Below, one piece after another: positions 1-11,634 of a stretch of 64,000 nt of DNA (positions are counted from its first letter, which is position 1; each line of letters starts with the position of its first letter). The notes under the pieces are model-generated. The model was not told the DNA's origin. It worked only from the letters and a program-made list of their open reading frames with translations, and did not search any database. The DNA lies in the NCBI GenBank assembly GCA_021202925.1, contig JAJQCD010000023.1:1-64000 (forward strand), in the 5' to 3' direction. The position numbers and the translations under genes are program-made. Origin of the DNA: Clostridiales bacterium (GTDB lineage Bacteria > Bacillota > Clostridia > Lachnospirales > Lachnospiraceae).

Positions 1-60
1 CTGTTCAATTTTTCATTTTCAAGGTCCGGTTCGTTGTCTCTTTTCAGCGGCAACTTATTT
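1..60 (-). other. probable rRNA operon leader running off the left edge
   Basis: Read on the minus strand, this stretch lies directly downstream of a perfect vegetative promoter and carries the words ACCTTGAAAATG and AATTGAACAG, which resemble the conserved leader or spacer motifs of Gram-positive rRNA operons. No 16S sequence is inside the window, so the assignment is an inference from promoter strength, the neighbouring tRNA and these motifs. It could also lead to a tRNA cluster. Confidence 0.45.
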
Positions 61-89
61 ACTATATCACATCGTCGCTTCTTTGTCAA
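61..89 (-). promoter_or_regulatory. strong sigma-A promoter firing leftwards out of the window
   Basis: On the minus strand the -35 TTGACA (84-89) and -10 TATAGT (61-66) are separated by exactly 17 nt. It is preceded by an A/T-rich stretch that could act as an UP element. It starts just downstream of tRNA-Ser and points to the left edge, fitting an rRNA operon promoter. Confidence 0.75.
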
Positions 90-154
90 CAACTTTTTTT
101 GTTTTTTCATTTTCTGTTTTCGAAAGTGAAAAAAATAATCATTTGGAATAGAAC

Positions 155-241
155 GGAGAAAGAGGGATTTGAACCCTCGCGCCGGTTGCCCGACCTACAC
201 CCTTAGCAGGGGCGCCTCTTCGGCCTCTTGAGTATTTCTCC
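155..241 (-). tRNA. tRNA-Ser(GCU)
   Basis: The minus strand folds into an 87-nt class II tRNA. The acceptor stem pairs GGAGAAA with TTTCTCC. The anticodon loop reads CTGCTAA, giving anticodon GCU, which decodes AGC/AGU serine codons. A long variable arm (GTCGGGCAACCGGC region) follows, as expected for serine, and the T-arm contains GGTTCAAATCC. The 3' CCA is not encoded. It has its own promoter at 303-331 and is transcribed away from the fumarase genes. Confidence 0.95.
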
Positions 242-302
242 GAATTGACTGATTCCATATGATTGTCGTCTGAAATCATCTCTGTTTTCAAACGCGTTAT
301 TT

Positions 303-331
303 ATTTTAGCAGACTGACCTTTGTTTGTCAA
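303..331 (-). promoter_or_regulatory. promoter of tRNA-Ser
   Basis: The minus strand shows -35 TTGACA (326-331) and -10 TAAAAT (303-308) with 17-nt spacing, about 60 nt upstream of the mature tRNA 5' end. The promoter lies between the end of the fumarase beta gene and the tRNA. Confidence 0.7.
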
Positions 332-363
332 TCATTTTTTTAACTAATTTTCAGTACTAATTT

Positions 364-912
364 TCATTTTGCATACTGTCTGACAGCCGTTTCATAGAGA
401 TTGTTTCCTTTGGAATCAATTACCACAACAACGGGAAAATCCCTGACTTCCAGTTTGCGGATGGCTTCTGTTCCCAGATCTTCATAGGCAATCACCTCAG
501 ACGAAACAATTCTTTGAGATAACAGGGCTCCGGCTCCTCCGATTGCCGCAAAATATACGCTTCCATTGCGAATTATCGCGTCAATCACTTCCTGGCTCCT
601 CTTTCCCTTACCAATCATGGCGCCTAGTCCCATATCCAGAAGGCGCGGCGCATATTTATCCATCCGGCTTGCCGTAGTTGGTCCGGCAGAACCAATGGGG
701 CGCCCCTCCCGCGCCGGAGAGGGACCCATATAATAGACAACATTTTCTTTCCAGTCCAGAGGAAGCGGTTCCCCTCTGTCCAGGGCTTCCTGCATTCGTT
801 TATGCGCAGCGTCTCTTGCCGTATAAATTGTCCCTGTCAGATATACATAGTCTCCGGCATGCAGGCTTTTTGCTTCTTCTTTGGAAATCGGCACCTTAAT
901 TTTTCTGTCCAT
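364..912 (-). CDS. class I fumarate hydratase, beta subunit
   Basis: This 182-residue protein is the C-terminal (beta) half of an iron-sulfur class I fumarase or closely related Fe-S hydro-lyase, catalysing reversible hydration of fumarate to malate in the cytoplasm. Motifs include GPSPAREGRPIGSAGPTTA and SRMD at about residues 63-85 and IGKGKRS at 100-106, typical of the swivelling domain that closes the active site. The ATG at 912 is chosen because GGAGGGG lies 6 nt upstream; an ATG 16 codons earlier has no such site and would overlap the alpha gene. It follows the alpha-subunit gene by 11 nt, so the two are co-transcribed. L-tartrate dehydratase beta is the main alternative, as the families cannot be separated by eye. 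Confidence 0.88.
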   Translation of the reverse strand: MDRKIKVPISKEEAKSLHAGDYVYLTGTIYTARDAAHKRMQEALDRGEPLPLDWKENVVYYMGPSPAREGRPIGSAGPTTASRMDKYAPRLLDMGLGAMIGKGKRSQEVIDAIIRNGSVYFAAIGGAGALLSQRIVSSEVIAYEDLGTEAIRKLEVRDFPVVVVIDSKGNNLYETAVRQYAK

Positions 913-923
913 AACTGCCCCTC

Positions 924-1772
924 CTACAGAACCCGATGTATGTGACGATTCACATGACAACAGATATTCACTGCTACCGGTAATCCGGCTATATGCGTCG
1001 GATAGGTTTCAATATGAACTGCATAAGCAGTCACCGTACCTCCCAACCCGCCGGGACCGATTCCCAACCGGTTGATTTTATCTAACATTTCCTTTTCCAG
1101 CTCACGAACATATGGAACTGGTGATTCTTCGTTCATATCCCTCGTCAGCGCATGCTTTGCCATCAGAGCACACTTTTCAAATGTACCACCTATTCCGACA
1201 CCAACCACCATTGGCGGGCAGGCATTTGGCCCCGCATCACGAACAGCTGTCAGGATTGCCTGTCTGACTCCCTCGATTCCATCCGCCGGTTTCAACATGA
1301 AAACACGACTCATATTTTCACTGCCAAATCCCTTTGGGGCAAGCGTAATATCCAGCTGATCCCCTTCCACAATATCATAATGAATGACAGCGGGAGTATT
1401 ATCTCCCGTATTTTTTCTTTCAAGTGGATCAGAAACAACTGATTTTCTTAAATATCCCTTTGTATATCCATCGTGAACACCCTGATTGACTGCGTCCGTC
1501 AGACTGCCACCTTTAATATGAACGTCCTGTCCGACTTTGATAAATAACACTGCCATACCGGTATCCTGGCAAATCGGAATCATCTCTTCTCCGGCAATTT
1601 TCAGGTTTTCCCGCAATTGCTCCAGTACCTGTTTTCCCAGCGGTGATTCCTCGTGCTGCATGGCCTGATCCATGCACGTCTTCATGTCATCCGACAGAAA
1701 ATGATTAGCCTCGATGCACATGTCTCTGATTACCCTGGAAATATCTTCTGTCCTTATTATTTTCAAATTCAT
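924..1772 (-). CDS. class I fumarate hydratase, alpha subunit
   Basis: This 282-residue subunit carries the [4Fe-4S] cluster of a two-subunit class I fumarase. Likely cluster ligands are Cys68 in CQDTGMA, Cys185 in GPNACPP and Cys271 or Cys272 near the end ([10 protein letters not shown]). The internal GSENMSR and [12 protein letters not shown] blocks are family hallmarks. Its ATG overlaps the gyrA stop by 4 nt (ATGA) and its ribosome binding site CAGGAGG is the last gyrA coding sequence, so translation is probably coupled to gyrA. It forms the enzyme with the beta subunit encoded next. In anaerobic gut Firmicutes this enzyme serves a partial TCA or fumarate-forming route. L-tartrate dehydratase alpha is the alternative. 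Confidence 0.88.
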   Translation of the reverse strand: MNLKIIRTEDISRVIRDMCIEANHFLSDDMKTCMDQAMQHEESPLGKQVLEQLRENLKIAGEEMIPICQDTGMAVLFIKVGQDVHIKGGSLTDAVNQGVHDGYTKGYLRKSVVSDPLERKNTGDNTPAVIHYDIVEGDQLDITLAPKGFGSENMSRVFMLKPADGIEGVRQAILTAVRDAGPNACPPMVVGVGIGGTFEKCALMAKHALTRDMNEESPVPYVRELEKEMLDKINRLGIGPGGLGGTVTAYAVHIETYPTHIAGLPVAVNICCHVNRHIHRVL

Positions 1773-4270
1773 ACCTCCTGGTTCAGATTCAGTTCTTCGA
1801 TTCCTTCGCCTTCTGACTTATTGCCATCGTCCCGTACCTTCGCAATACTGGCCACACGAATATCGGATCCCGGATCAATATCCATCAGTTTCACTCCGGA
1901 CGTATTCCTGCCATAGACCGATATACTGTCTGCGGAAATCCGAATTACAATGCCTTCTGTTGTAATAATCATAATATCATGGTCATTGTGAACCAGCTTG
2001 GCTCCTACCAGTTTTCCTGTTTTCTCTGTGATTTTATAACAGAGGACACCCTTGCCTCCCCGATTCTGAGTACTGAATTCCGAAATCGGAGTCCGCTTGC
2101 CCATACCAAATTCGGATACAACAAGAAGGCTTTCTCCCTGCGTATGCACCTGCATGCCAACGACTTCATCGCCTTCATTTAATTTCATACCGATTACGCC
2201 CATCGATACGCGGCTGGTTACGCGCACATCCGTCTCGTGGAAGCGAATACACTGCCCCTTCTTTGTGATCATGAAGACATCTTTCGTATTATCACTCGTC
2301 TTAACTTCCAGAAGTTCGTCGTCTTCCCGCAGAACAATCGCCTGAAGACCAATCCGGCGAATATTTCCATACTCGGTAAGAGACGTTTTCTTAATCATGC
2401 CATTCTTCGTTGCCATCAGCAGGTAGTCCGTTTTATTGTATTCTTTTGATGCAATCACCGCCGTAATTTTTTCACCTGGCTGCAATTGAATCAGATTGAT
2501 CAGCGCCGTACCGCGGGCTGTCCGGCTTCCTTCCGGAACCACATAGGCTTTCAGACGATATACCCTTCCTTTATTCGTAAAGAAAAGAATATAATTGTGA
2601 GTCTTTGTCACAAACAGTTCGTCGATATAATCCTCATCGATGGTCTGCATTCCCCGGATTCCCTTGCCGCCACGATTCTGGCTCTTGAAATTATCAATGC
2701 TCATCCGCTTGATATAGCCCAGCTTCGTCATTGCGACAACGGTATTTTCATTTGGAATCAGATCTTCCGACGACATTTCATAATCGTCAAATCCAATCGA
2801 TGTGCGACGGTCGTCTCCATATTTCTCAGACACCTGCAGAATCTCTTCACGGATGACTCCGAGCAGTTTTTTCTCATCAGACAGAATTTCTTCCAGTTCT
2901 GCGATCCTTGCCATCAGTTCTTTGTATTCATTTTCCAACTTTTCCCGTTCCAGACCAGTCAGTGTCCGCAGCCGCATATCGACAATCGCCTGCGCCTGTG
3001 CGTCACTTAATCCAAACCGTTCCATCAACTGCTGTTTTGCCGTCTGAACATTTTCCGACCCACGGATAATGCGAATCACTTCATCGATATGATCCAGGGC
3101 GATCAGCAGGCCTTCCAGAATGTGAGCACGCTCTTTGGCCTTATTCAGATCGTATCTGGTTCGCCGGGTGACAACATCTTCCTGATGAGCCAGATAATAC
3201 TTCAGCATATCCAGAAGATTCAGAACTTTCGGCTGGTTATCCACAAGAGCCAGCATGATAACCCCAAAGGTATCCTGCAGCTGGGTATGCTTCAGAAGCT
3301 GATTTAAAATCACATTGGCGTTTACATCCCGCCGCAGTTCAATCACCACTCGCATACCCTGACGGTTTGACTCATCACGCAGGTCTGTAATTCCGTCCAC
3401 GCGTTTTTCCTTGACCAGATCGGCGATTTTCTCAATCAGACGGGCTTTGTTGACCAGAAATGGAAGTTCAGTCACAACAATACGACTCTTTCCATTCGGC
3501 ATCGCTTCAATATCCGAAACCGCGCGCACTTTAATTTTGCCACGTCCGGTACGATATGCTTCCTCAATTCCTGTTTTTCCAAGAATTGTCGCACCGGTCG
3601 GAAAATCCGGACCCTTGATAATTTCCAGAACTTCCTCAATCGAAGTATCTGCATCCTTTTCCACCCGGTTGTCAATGATCTTCACAACCGCAGAAATCAC
3701 TTCCCGCAGATTATGCGGCGGAATATTAGTAGCCATACCTACTGCAATTCCGGTCGTACCATTACACAGCAGGTTTGGATATCTTGCCGGAAGAACGGTC
3801 GGTTCTTTTTCCGTTTCATCGAAATTGGGAACAAAATCAACGGTATCTTTATTGATATCGGCAAGCATTTCCATTGAAATTTTACTGAGTCTTGCCTCTG
3901 TATATCGCATGGCAGCTGCACCGTCACCGTCCACAGAACCAAAATTTCCATGTCCATCTACCAGTGGATAATGAGTTGACCAGTCCTGTGCCATATTAAC
4001 CAAAGCTCCATAAATGGAACTGTCACCATGTGGATGATACTTACCCATGGTATCACCGACGATACGCGCACATTTACGATGCGGCTTATCCGGACCATTA
4101 TTCAGTTCAATCATCGAATAAAGGACACGCCGCTGAACCGGCTTCAATCCATCTCTCACGTCCGGCAGTGCACGGGCCGCGATCACACTCATGGCATAAT
4201 CAATATAGGATTCTTCCATTGTCGTCTTCAGATCGACTTCATGCACTTTATCAAATACATTAGGCTCCAT
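1769..4270 (-). CDS. gyrA: DNA gyrase subunit A
   Basis: The 833-residue protein is the breakage-reunion subunit of gyrase, which introduces negative supercoils together with GyrB. The N-terminal winged-helix region contains the catalytic tyrosine (about Tyr123 in [12 protein letters not shown]). The tower and coiled-coil gate follow, with the [14 protein letters not shown] block, and the C-terminal beta-pinwheel carries repeated GY.R...F....RGGKG blades, including the GyrA-box-like [10 protein letters not shown]. The quinolone-pocket segment reads [10 protein letters not shown], that is Ser84 and Gly88 at the positions equivalent to E. coli Ser83 and Asp87. The ATG follows AAGGAGAG. It lies 35 nt downstream of gyrB and overlaps the fumarase alpha gene. 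Confidence 0.98.
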   Translation of the reverse strand: MEPNVFDKVHEVDLKTTMEESYIDYAMSVIAARALPDVRDGLKPVQRRVLYSMIELNNGPDKPHRKCARIVGDTMGKYHPHGDSSIYGALVNMAQDWSTHYPLVDGHGNFGSVDGDGAAAMRYTEARLSKISMEMLADINKDTVDFVPNFDETEKEPTVLPARYPNLLCNGTTGIAVGMATNIPPHNLREVISAVVKIIDNRVEKDADTSIEEVLEIIKGPDFPTGATILGKTGIEEAYRTGRGKIKVRAVSDIEAMPNGKSRIVVTELPFLVNKARLIEKIADLVKEKRVDGITDLRDESNRQGMRVVIELRRDVNANVILNQLLKHTQLQDTFGVIMLALVDNQPKVLNLLDMLKYYLAHQEDVVTRRTRYDLNKAKERAHILEGLLIALDHIDEVIRIIRGSENVQTAKQQLMERFGLSDAQAQAIVDMRLRTLTGLEREKLENEYKELMARIAELEEILSDEKKLLGVIREEILQVSEKYGDDRRTSIGFDDYEMSSEDLIPNENTVVAMTKLGYIKRMSIDNFKSQNRGGKGIRGMQTIDEDYIDELFVTKTHNYILFFTNKGRVYRLKAYVVPEGSRTARGTALINLIQLQPGEKITAVIASKEYNKTDYLLMATKNGMIKKTSLTEYGNIRRIGLQAIVLREDDELLEVKTSDNTKDVFMITKKGQCIRFHETDVRVTSRVSMGVIGMKLNEGDEVVGMQVHTQGESLLVVSEFGMGKRTPISEFSTQNRGGKGVLCYKITEKTGKLVGAKLVHNDHDIMIITTEGIVIRISADSISVYGRNTSGVKLMDIDPGSDIRVASIAKVRDDGNKSEGEGIEELNLNQEV

Positions 4271-4305
4271 TGTTTCTCTCCTTTTGGTGTCTCCTCAAAA
4301 ACCGA

Positions 4306-7351
<3,046 letters not shown>

Positions 7352-7355
<4 letters not shown>

Positions 7356-7561
7356 AACACGATCCGAATGGTTTCTCCTTTATATGTCACCTCATCGCCA
7401 TCCCGCAGTTTTTTTCCCCGTCGATATTCGACGGCTCCATTCACTTTCACCAATCCCTTTTCAATGGCATATTTGGCATCGACTCCGGATTCACACAGGC
7501 CGACGGCTTTCAATGACTGTCCCAGCTTAATGTATTCATCCCGTAACTGAATTGTTTCCAT
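7352..7561 (-). CDS. yaaA: S4-domain RNA-binding protein (YaaA/RlbA family)
   Basis: The 69-residue protein is a stand-alone S4 domain. The blocks EYIKLGQSLKAVGL, GLVKVNGAVEYRRGKKL and GDEVTYKG are the usual S4 signature. It occupies the conserved position between dnaN and recF in Firmicutes. YaaA of Bacillus is implicated in ribosome assembly, but the role here is only inferred from family and position. It overlaps recF by 4 nt and follows dnaN by 12 nt, so all are likely one transcript. Confidence 0.92.
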
Positions 7562-7573
7562 TGTTTTCCTCCA

Positions 7574-8692
7574 TTAAACATCTGCTGCAATGAAATTTAC
7601 CGGTAAAATCATATAAATATAAGTTTCTTCTTCATCCCGAATGAAACAGGGAGATTTGGAACTGGTCATATAAACATCCACTTCTTCATCATCGATGATC
7701 CGCAAAGCGTCCATCAGAAATTTCGGATTAAATGCGATCATGATATCATTGCCTGTCTTAACTATGGGTAAATCCGCATTCATGGAACCAATGGTTGATT
7801 TTACTTTCAGGTTGATGTTATTTTCCTGTACATGTAAAACAAGTGGTTTGCGGTCGTTTTCCCGGATTAATGTCATCGCACGATCGATGGTATTCATAAA
7901 TTCCCGTTTGTTTACTCTTATCTTCGTCTGATAATCGTGAGAAAGCATGTGGTCAATACGGAAATAATTTCCCTCGATCAGGCGTGAAACAACAATGGTA
8001 TCATCAAATTCAAAAAGAATCTGATTGTTGCTGAAATAAATCAGGACCTCTTTTTCATTTTCTCCGTTCAGAATCTTACTGATCTCGGAAAGGGCTTTTC
8101 CGGGGACAATGACCTTATGGTTTCCATAATCTTCCTTCATTTGCAGGTTGCGGATGGAAACACGATGTCCATCCAGTGAAATAATTTTTAAATTATTTTC
8201 TGATATTTCTAACAATTCTCCTCCCATCATTTTGTTACTGTCATTGGGAGCAGTAGAAAAAATCGTCTGACGAATTGCTTCTTTCAGAGAAAACTGGGTC
8301 AGGGAGATATAATGATCTCTCTCAATGTAAGGAAGATAGGGAAATTCTTCTCCATCCTGTCCCTGAATATGAAAAATGGAGCTTTCACATTCAATTGTTG
8401 TATTGAGTCTTTCGTCGGAGTTGATATTGACCGGGGAATCTCCATCCGGCAGTTTTCTGACAATCTCATAGAAAAGTTTCGCATCGAGAGCGATCTTGCC
8501 ACGTTCGATAACAATACCCTCTACTTTTGTTTCTATGCCAAGTTCCGTGTCATTTCCTGTCAGCTTGATTTCGTTTGTACTTGCATCAATCAGGATACAT
8601 TCCAGTATGTTCATTGTCGTTTTTGATGGAATTGCTTTCGATACGATGTTAATTCCATTCAGTAAAGAATTTTTCTCAAATACAAGTTTCAT
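7574..8692 (-). CDS. dnaN: DNA polymerase III beta sliding clamp
   Basis: The 372-residue processivity clamp forms a dimeric ring of three similar domains per subunit. The N-terminus MKLVFEKNSLLNGINIVSKA and the C-terminus YIYMILPVNF are characteristic. An upstream in-frame ATG would add 71 residues reading through origin DNA with no homology; the ATG at 8692 is preceded by AAAGGAAGTT and matches the family start. The gene follows dnaA in the conserved order, but 362 bp of oriC DNA intervene, so it probably has its own promoter within that gap as well as readthrough from dnaA. Confidence 0.97.
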   Translation of the reverse strand: MKLVFEKNSLLNGINIVSKAIPSKTTMNILECILIDASTNEIKLTGNDTELGIETKVEGIVIERGKIALDAKLFYEIVRKLPDGDSPVNINSDERLNTTIECESSIFHIQGQDGEEFPYLPYIERDHYISLTQFSLKEAIRQTIFSTAPNDSNKMMGGELLEISENNLKIISLDGHRVSIRNLQMKEDYGNHKVIVPGKALSEISKILNGENEKEVLIYFSNNQILFEFDDTIVVSRLIEGNYFRIDHMLSHDYQTKIRVNKREFMNTIDRAMTLIRENDRKPLVLHVQENNINLKVKSTIGSMNADLPIVKTGNDIMIAFNPKFLMDALRIIDDEEVDVYMTSSKSPCFIRDEEETYIYMILPVNFIAADV

Positions 8693-9054
8693 GGTTGATA
8701 ACTTCCTTTCCACCCGGTATCGGTTGCTCTTTATAGATAAATATATAGTTAATTTTAGTCGTATTCGTAGTAGTCTTTGTGGGTTTGTTGATAAGTGGTC
8801 TGAACCCTTGAAATAAAAGGGTTTTCTGCTGTGTTTAACCATGTGGATAACAATTTTTCTGATGTGCATAATCCATGAGTTATCAACAATGGCTGTCCAT
8901 TGCAATGAGACCTCAAATACATGAAAAAAATGTTATCCACAGACCATTCGCAAAGATACCCACAGAAAAATCGAGGTTATCCACGATAAATTGTGGATAA
9001 CTTTTCTCTTTTGTGGATGAAAACAGAATCCTTTCTATCATATTGTCTGATCCG
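8693..9054. other. replication origin oriC (dnaA-dnaN intergenic part)
   Basis: This 362-bp gene-free segment is rich in DnaA boxes. Matches to TTATNCACA or its complement are at 8842-8850 (TGTGGATAA), 8863-8871 (TGTGCATAA), 8933-8941 (TTATCCACA) and 8992-9000 (TGTGGATAA). One-mismatch boxes are at 8786-8794, 8880-8888, 8977-8985 and 9012-9020. The dnaN side has an A/T-rich stretch at about 8728-8758 next to a trinucleotide ladder, which is the likely unwinding element. The arrangement matches the Firmicute bipartite origin, whose second box cluster lies beyond dnaA at 10453-10593. Confidence 0.9.
8728..8794. promoter_or_regulatory. candidate origin unwinding element with DnaA-trio ladder
   Basis: A DnaA box TGTTGATAA (8786-8794) is followed towards dnaN by a short G-rich spacer and then, on the plus strand read 3' to 5' from 8773 to 8756, by the triplets GAT-GAT-GCT-TAT-GCT-GAT. 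Beyond it lies an A/T-only stretch (8731-8758). This order of box, spacer, 3'-GAT-5' trios and A/T-rich DNA is that of the basal unwinding system described for Bacillus. The individual triplets are partly degenerate, so this remains a candidate. Confidence 0.6.
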
Positions 9055-10440
9055 TTATCCGGACGGATTGATCTTCTTTTTCAGAATATCAATTGTATTG
9101 CTCAGCGTCGGATTGTTGTTCAGATCCTTACATACCTTCTCATAGCCGTGCATGACGGTGGTGTGATCTCTCCCTCCAATATAGCTTCCGATTTGCTGGA
9201 GTGGGATCTGAGTCATTGTGCGACATAAATACATGCAGATCTGTCTGGGGTAGACAACATCTTTGCTTCTTCTCTGTGAAGTGATATCCAATGGAGTCAG
9301 GTCGAAATGCTCAGCTACGATTTCAATGATGTAGTCCGGTGTAATATTGGCCTGGCCGTTCTGGGAAATCATGTCTTTCAGCGCTTCTTCTGCAAGTGGA
9401 ACGGTAATCTCCTTCTTCGTCTTCAGTTTGGAGAAGGCGACGATTTTCGTTAATGCACCTTCGAGTTCCCGGATGTTGGATTTGATGTTGGTTGCAATAT
9501 ATTTGATTACTTCATTGTCAATGTTAAGTCCTTCCAGTTCTTCTTTCTTTCTGAGAATTGCCATGCGTGTCTCATAGTCAGGAGACTGAATATCTACGGT
9601 GAGTCCCCATTCAAAACGGGAACGTAGACGTTCTTCCAGCGTTTCGATTTCCTTCGGCGGTTTATCCGATGAAATGATGATCTGCTTTCTGGCTTCGTAC
9701 ATCTCGTTAAAAGTATAGAAGAATTCCTCCTGAGTTGACTCTTTTCCTATAATAAACTGGATATCGTCAATCAGCAGGACATCGTTGTGCCGGTATTTGT
9801 TACGAAACTCTGTGGTAGAGATGTTGTTTTTGTTCCGGATCGCGTCAATCAGTTCGTTCGTGAATTTTTCTGATGTGACATACATGACTTTTGTCTGCGG
9901 ATCCTTCTGTAATATAAAATTGGCAATGGAATGCATCAGGTGCGTCTTTCCAAGTCCAACACCTCCGTAAATAAAAAGAGGGTTGTAAACTTCGCCTGGT
10001 GTTTCCGCTACAGCGAGGGCTGCCGCATGAGCAAGGTTGTTGTTTGCTCCGACGACGAACGTGTCAAAGGTGTATTTCGGATTCAGGTTGGCATTTTGAA
10101 TTGCAGTTCTGCTGACCGGGTTCAAACCGTTGTTGATCAGGCGTCTGGATTGTCTGGTCTCGTTTTCAATATCTTCCTTGACAACGAATTCGATATCTTC
10201 CTTTACTTTAATGCCGGTAATTTCTTCTATGGATATCTTCAGCAGGAAACCATATTTTTTCTTTATGTATCCCAGAAAATTTGAGTCCGGGACGATAATA
10301 CGTATGATATTTCCTGGCTGCTCCACAGAATAAGGTTTCAGAGGAAGCAGCCAGGTTTCATAGGAAACCTGAGATACTTCATATTCATCTTTCATGTGAA
10401 GTAATATTTCGTCCCATTTCTCTGTCAGTTTCTTTAACAT
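9055..10440 (-). CDS. dnaA: chromosomal replication initiator protein DnaA
   Basis: The 461-residue initiator binds the DnaA boxes on both sides of its gene and opens oriC. Domain I (about 1-85) contains the WLLPLKP segment. A short charged linker follows. The AAA+ domain has Walker A GGVGLGKTH (159-167) and Walker B VLLIDDIQF. The C-terminal helix-turn-helix includes the signature RRSKDVVYPRQICMYLCR and GGRDHTTVMHG. The ATG is preceded by CAGGAGACACTG. Boxes in its own leader (10453-10483), just downstream of the promoter at 10508-10536, suggest autorepression. Confidence 0.98.
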   Translation of the reverse strand: MLKKLTEKWDEILLHMKDEYEVSQVSYETWLLPLKPYSVEQPGNIIRIIVPDSNFLGYIKKKYGFLLKISIEEITGIKVKEDIEFVVKEDIENETRQSRRLINNGLNPVSRTAIQNANLNPKYTFDTFVVGANNNLAHAAALAVAETPGEVYNPLFIYGGVGLGKTHLMHSIANFILQKDPQTKVMYVTSEKFTNELIDAIRNKNNISTTEFRNKYRHNDVLLIDDIQFIIGKESTQEEFFYTFNEMYEARKQIIISSDKPPKEIETLEERLRSRFEWGLTVDIQSPDYETRMAILRKKEELEGLNIDNEVIKYIATNIKSNIRELEGALTKIVAFSKLKTKKEITVPLAEEALKDMISQNGQANITPDYIIEIVAEHFDLTPLDITSQRRSKDVVYPRQICMYLCRTMTQIPLQQIGSYIGGRDHTTVMHGYEKVCKDLNNNPTLSNTIDILKKKINPSG

Positions 10441-10452
10441 ATCAGTGTCTCC

Positions 10453-10593
10453 TGTGGATATTTTGGGGGTAAATTGTGGATATGCGCATCACCCCAATCT
10501 ATGCTCTATTGTATACCAAAAAGTCTTATTTTTCAATGATGAAAGTGGGTTTTTAAAAAATTATCAACAAAGTTATCCACAATTTGTGGATAA
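10453..10593. other. DnaA-box cluster upstream of dnaA (second oriC half)
   Basis: Boxes are visible at 10453-10461 and 10475-10483 (TGTGGATAT), 10561-10569 (TTATCAACA), 10573-10581 (TTATCCACA, perfect) and 10585-10593 (TGTGGATAA, perfect). The last two form a head-to-head pair separated by 3 nt. The cluster brackets the dnaA promoter and is the counterpart of incC-type sequences upstream of dnaA in Bacillus. Confidence 0.85.
10508..10536 (-). promoter_or_regulatory. dnaA promoter
   Basis: The minus strand has -35 TTGAAA (10531-10536), 17-nt spacer and -10 TACAAT (10508-10513), giving a leader of about 60 nt to the dnaA ATG. DnaA boxes lie both just upstream and within the leader, consistent with DnaA autoregulation. 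Confidence 0.7.
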
Positions 10594-10677
10594 CTTAAAA
10601 ACAATTTATCCCCTTTATCCTCAGAATGAGTGGAAATGATACGGCGGATTTCTCTTTTGTATTTTTGAAGAAAATGC

Positions 10678-10706
10678 TTGACGGGAATGGTGGTTTTTAT
10701 TATAAT
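10678..10706 (+). promoter_or_regulatory. rpmH operon promoter
   Basis: TTGACG (10678-10683) and TATAAT (10701-10706) are spaced by 17 nt, about 90 nt upstream of rpmH. It fires divergently from the dnaA promoter and drives the right arm. Confidence 0.8.
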
Positions 10707-10795
10707 TGATGTGATGTCTATAAAATTAACCGTTGGAATGGTTTATCGTGATGTGAAGACAGATCGTTGTGTAATAGTAGAGGAGGTGCTGAATC

Positions 10796-10930
10796 ATGAA
10801 GATGACTTTTCAGCCGAAGACCAGACAGAGAGCGAAAGTTCATGGCTTTCGGGCCAGAATGAGTACGCCGGGTGGAAGAAAAGTTCTGGCTTCCAGAAGA
10901 GCAAAGGGCAGAGCAAAGTTAACAGTATAA
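10796..10930 (+). CDS. rpmH: 50S ribosomal protein L34
   Basis: The 44-residue, strongly basic protein reads [20 protein letters not shown] and ends GRAKLTV, the standard L34 sequence with an extra KM near the start. It is a structural protein of the large ribosomal subunit that packs into 23S rRNA. AGGAGGTG lies 8 nt upstream of the ATG. It is divergent from dnaA and is the first gene of the rpmH-rnpA-yidD-yidC-jag block conserved in Firmicutes. Confidence 0.98.
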   Translation: MKMTFQPKTRQRAKVHGFRARMSTPGGRKVLASRRAKGRAKLTV

Positions 10931-10980
10931 GAGACCAGAAGACGTGTCATGTGCATGTTTTTGTGGATACTGAGACATTC

Positions 10981-11012
10981 AAAGGTCACAATTTATTGTG
11001 GCCTTTCTGTTT
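10981..11012 (+). terminator. hairpin between rpmH and rnpA (partial terminator)
   Basis: AAAGGTCACAA pairs with TTGTGGCCTTT, followed by CTGTTT rather than a full U-tract. It may attenuate transcription so that rpmH is made in excess of rnpA, a plausible arrangement given the different amounts of product needed. Confidence 0.5.
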
Positions 11013-11046
11013 ATAATTTTACAGATTAATTTATCAGTATGGAAGA

Positions 11047-11394
11047 ATGAAAAGATTTCCGAGCATAAAAAAGAATCAGGATTTTCAGATTGTGTATCGC
11101 GGGGGATGCTCCCATGCGAACAGACAGATGGTTATGTATATTATGAAGACAGGAAATTCAGACAGGAGAATCGGAATTTCTGTCAGTAAAAAAGTGGGTA
11201 ACAGTGTAGTAAGACATCACATCACGCGTTTGATTCGGGAAGCATTTCGATTGAACAGGGATCGGTTAGAGACGGGATTAGACATCGTTGTAGTGGCGAG
11301 GGCCGCTGCAAAAGAATCTGACTATAAGACGATTGAGCGTGCGTTTCTGCACCTCTGCGGACTGCATAACATTTTTTTAAAGGAATCGAAGTGA
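11047..11394 (+). CDS. rnpA: ribonuclease P protein component
   Basis: The 115-residue basic protein is the protein subunit of RNase P, which removes tRNA 5' leaders together with the catalytic RNA. The hallmark R-rich helix is [20 protein letters not shown] followed by TRLIREAFR. The start [16 protein letters not shown] is typical. A clear ribosome binding site is weak (GGAAGA just upstream). The gene lies 4 nt before yidD, so they are co-translated. Confidence 0.97.
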   Translation: MKRFPSIKKNQDFQIVYRGGCSHANRQMVMYIMKTGNSDRRIGISVSKKVGNSVVRHHITRLIREAFRLNRDRLETGLDIVVVARAAAKESDYKTIERAFLHLCGLHNIFLKESK

Positions 11395-11398
11395 GAAT

Positions 11399-11614
11399 AT
11401 GATACGAAAGGTTCTGATTGGTTTGATCAGGGGATATCAGAAATTTCTTTCTCCCCTGAAAAGGTATCCTCACTGTAAGTATACGCCGACGTGCTCTCAA
11501 TACGCCATTGAAGCATTGCAAAAGTACGGTGTTGTGAAAGGTTTATGGTTGGCCACGTGGAGAATACTCCGTTGTAATCCGTGGGCAGAAGGCGGTTATG
11601 ATCCAGTTCCGTAG
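11399..11614 (+). CDS. yidD: membrane protein insertion efficiency factor YidD
   Basis: The 71-residue protein contains the family core [22 protein letters not shown] and [13 protein letters not shown] with three conserved cysteines. YidD associates with the inner face of the membrane through an amphipathic N-terminal helix and assists YidC-dependent insertion. It sits between rnpA and yidC as in most bacteria. Confidence 0.96.
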   Translation: MIRKVLIGLIRGYQKFLSPLKRYPHCKYTPTCSQYAIEALQKYGVVKGLWLATWRILRCNPWAEGGYDPVP

Positions 11615-11634
11615 CGTATGAGGAGGTATTCATT

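Noticed and set aside
8755-8940. Open frame of 61 codons on the minus strand across oriC
   Set aside because: It lies on DnaA boxes, has no ribosome binding site and no family similarity; it is chance coding in the origin.
10678-11189. Open frames overlapping rpmH and its promoter in other frames
   Set aside because: They cover the promoter and the clear L34 gene in a different frame and lack ribosome binding sites.
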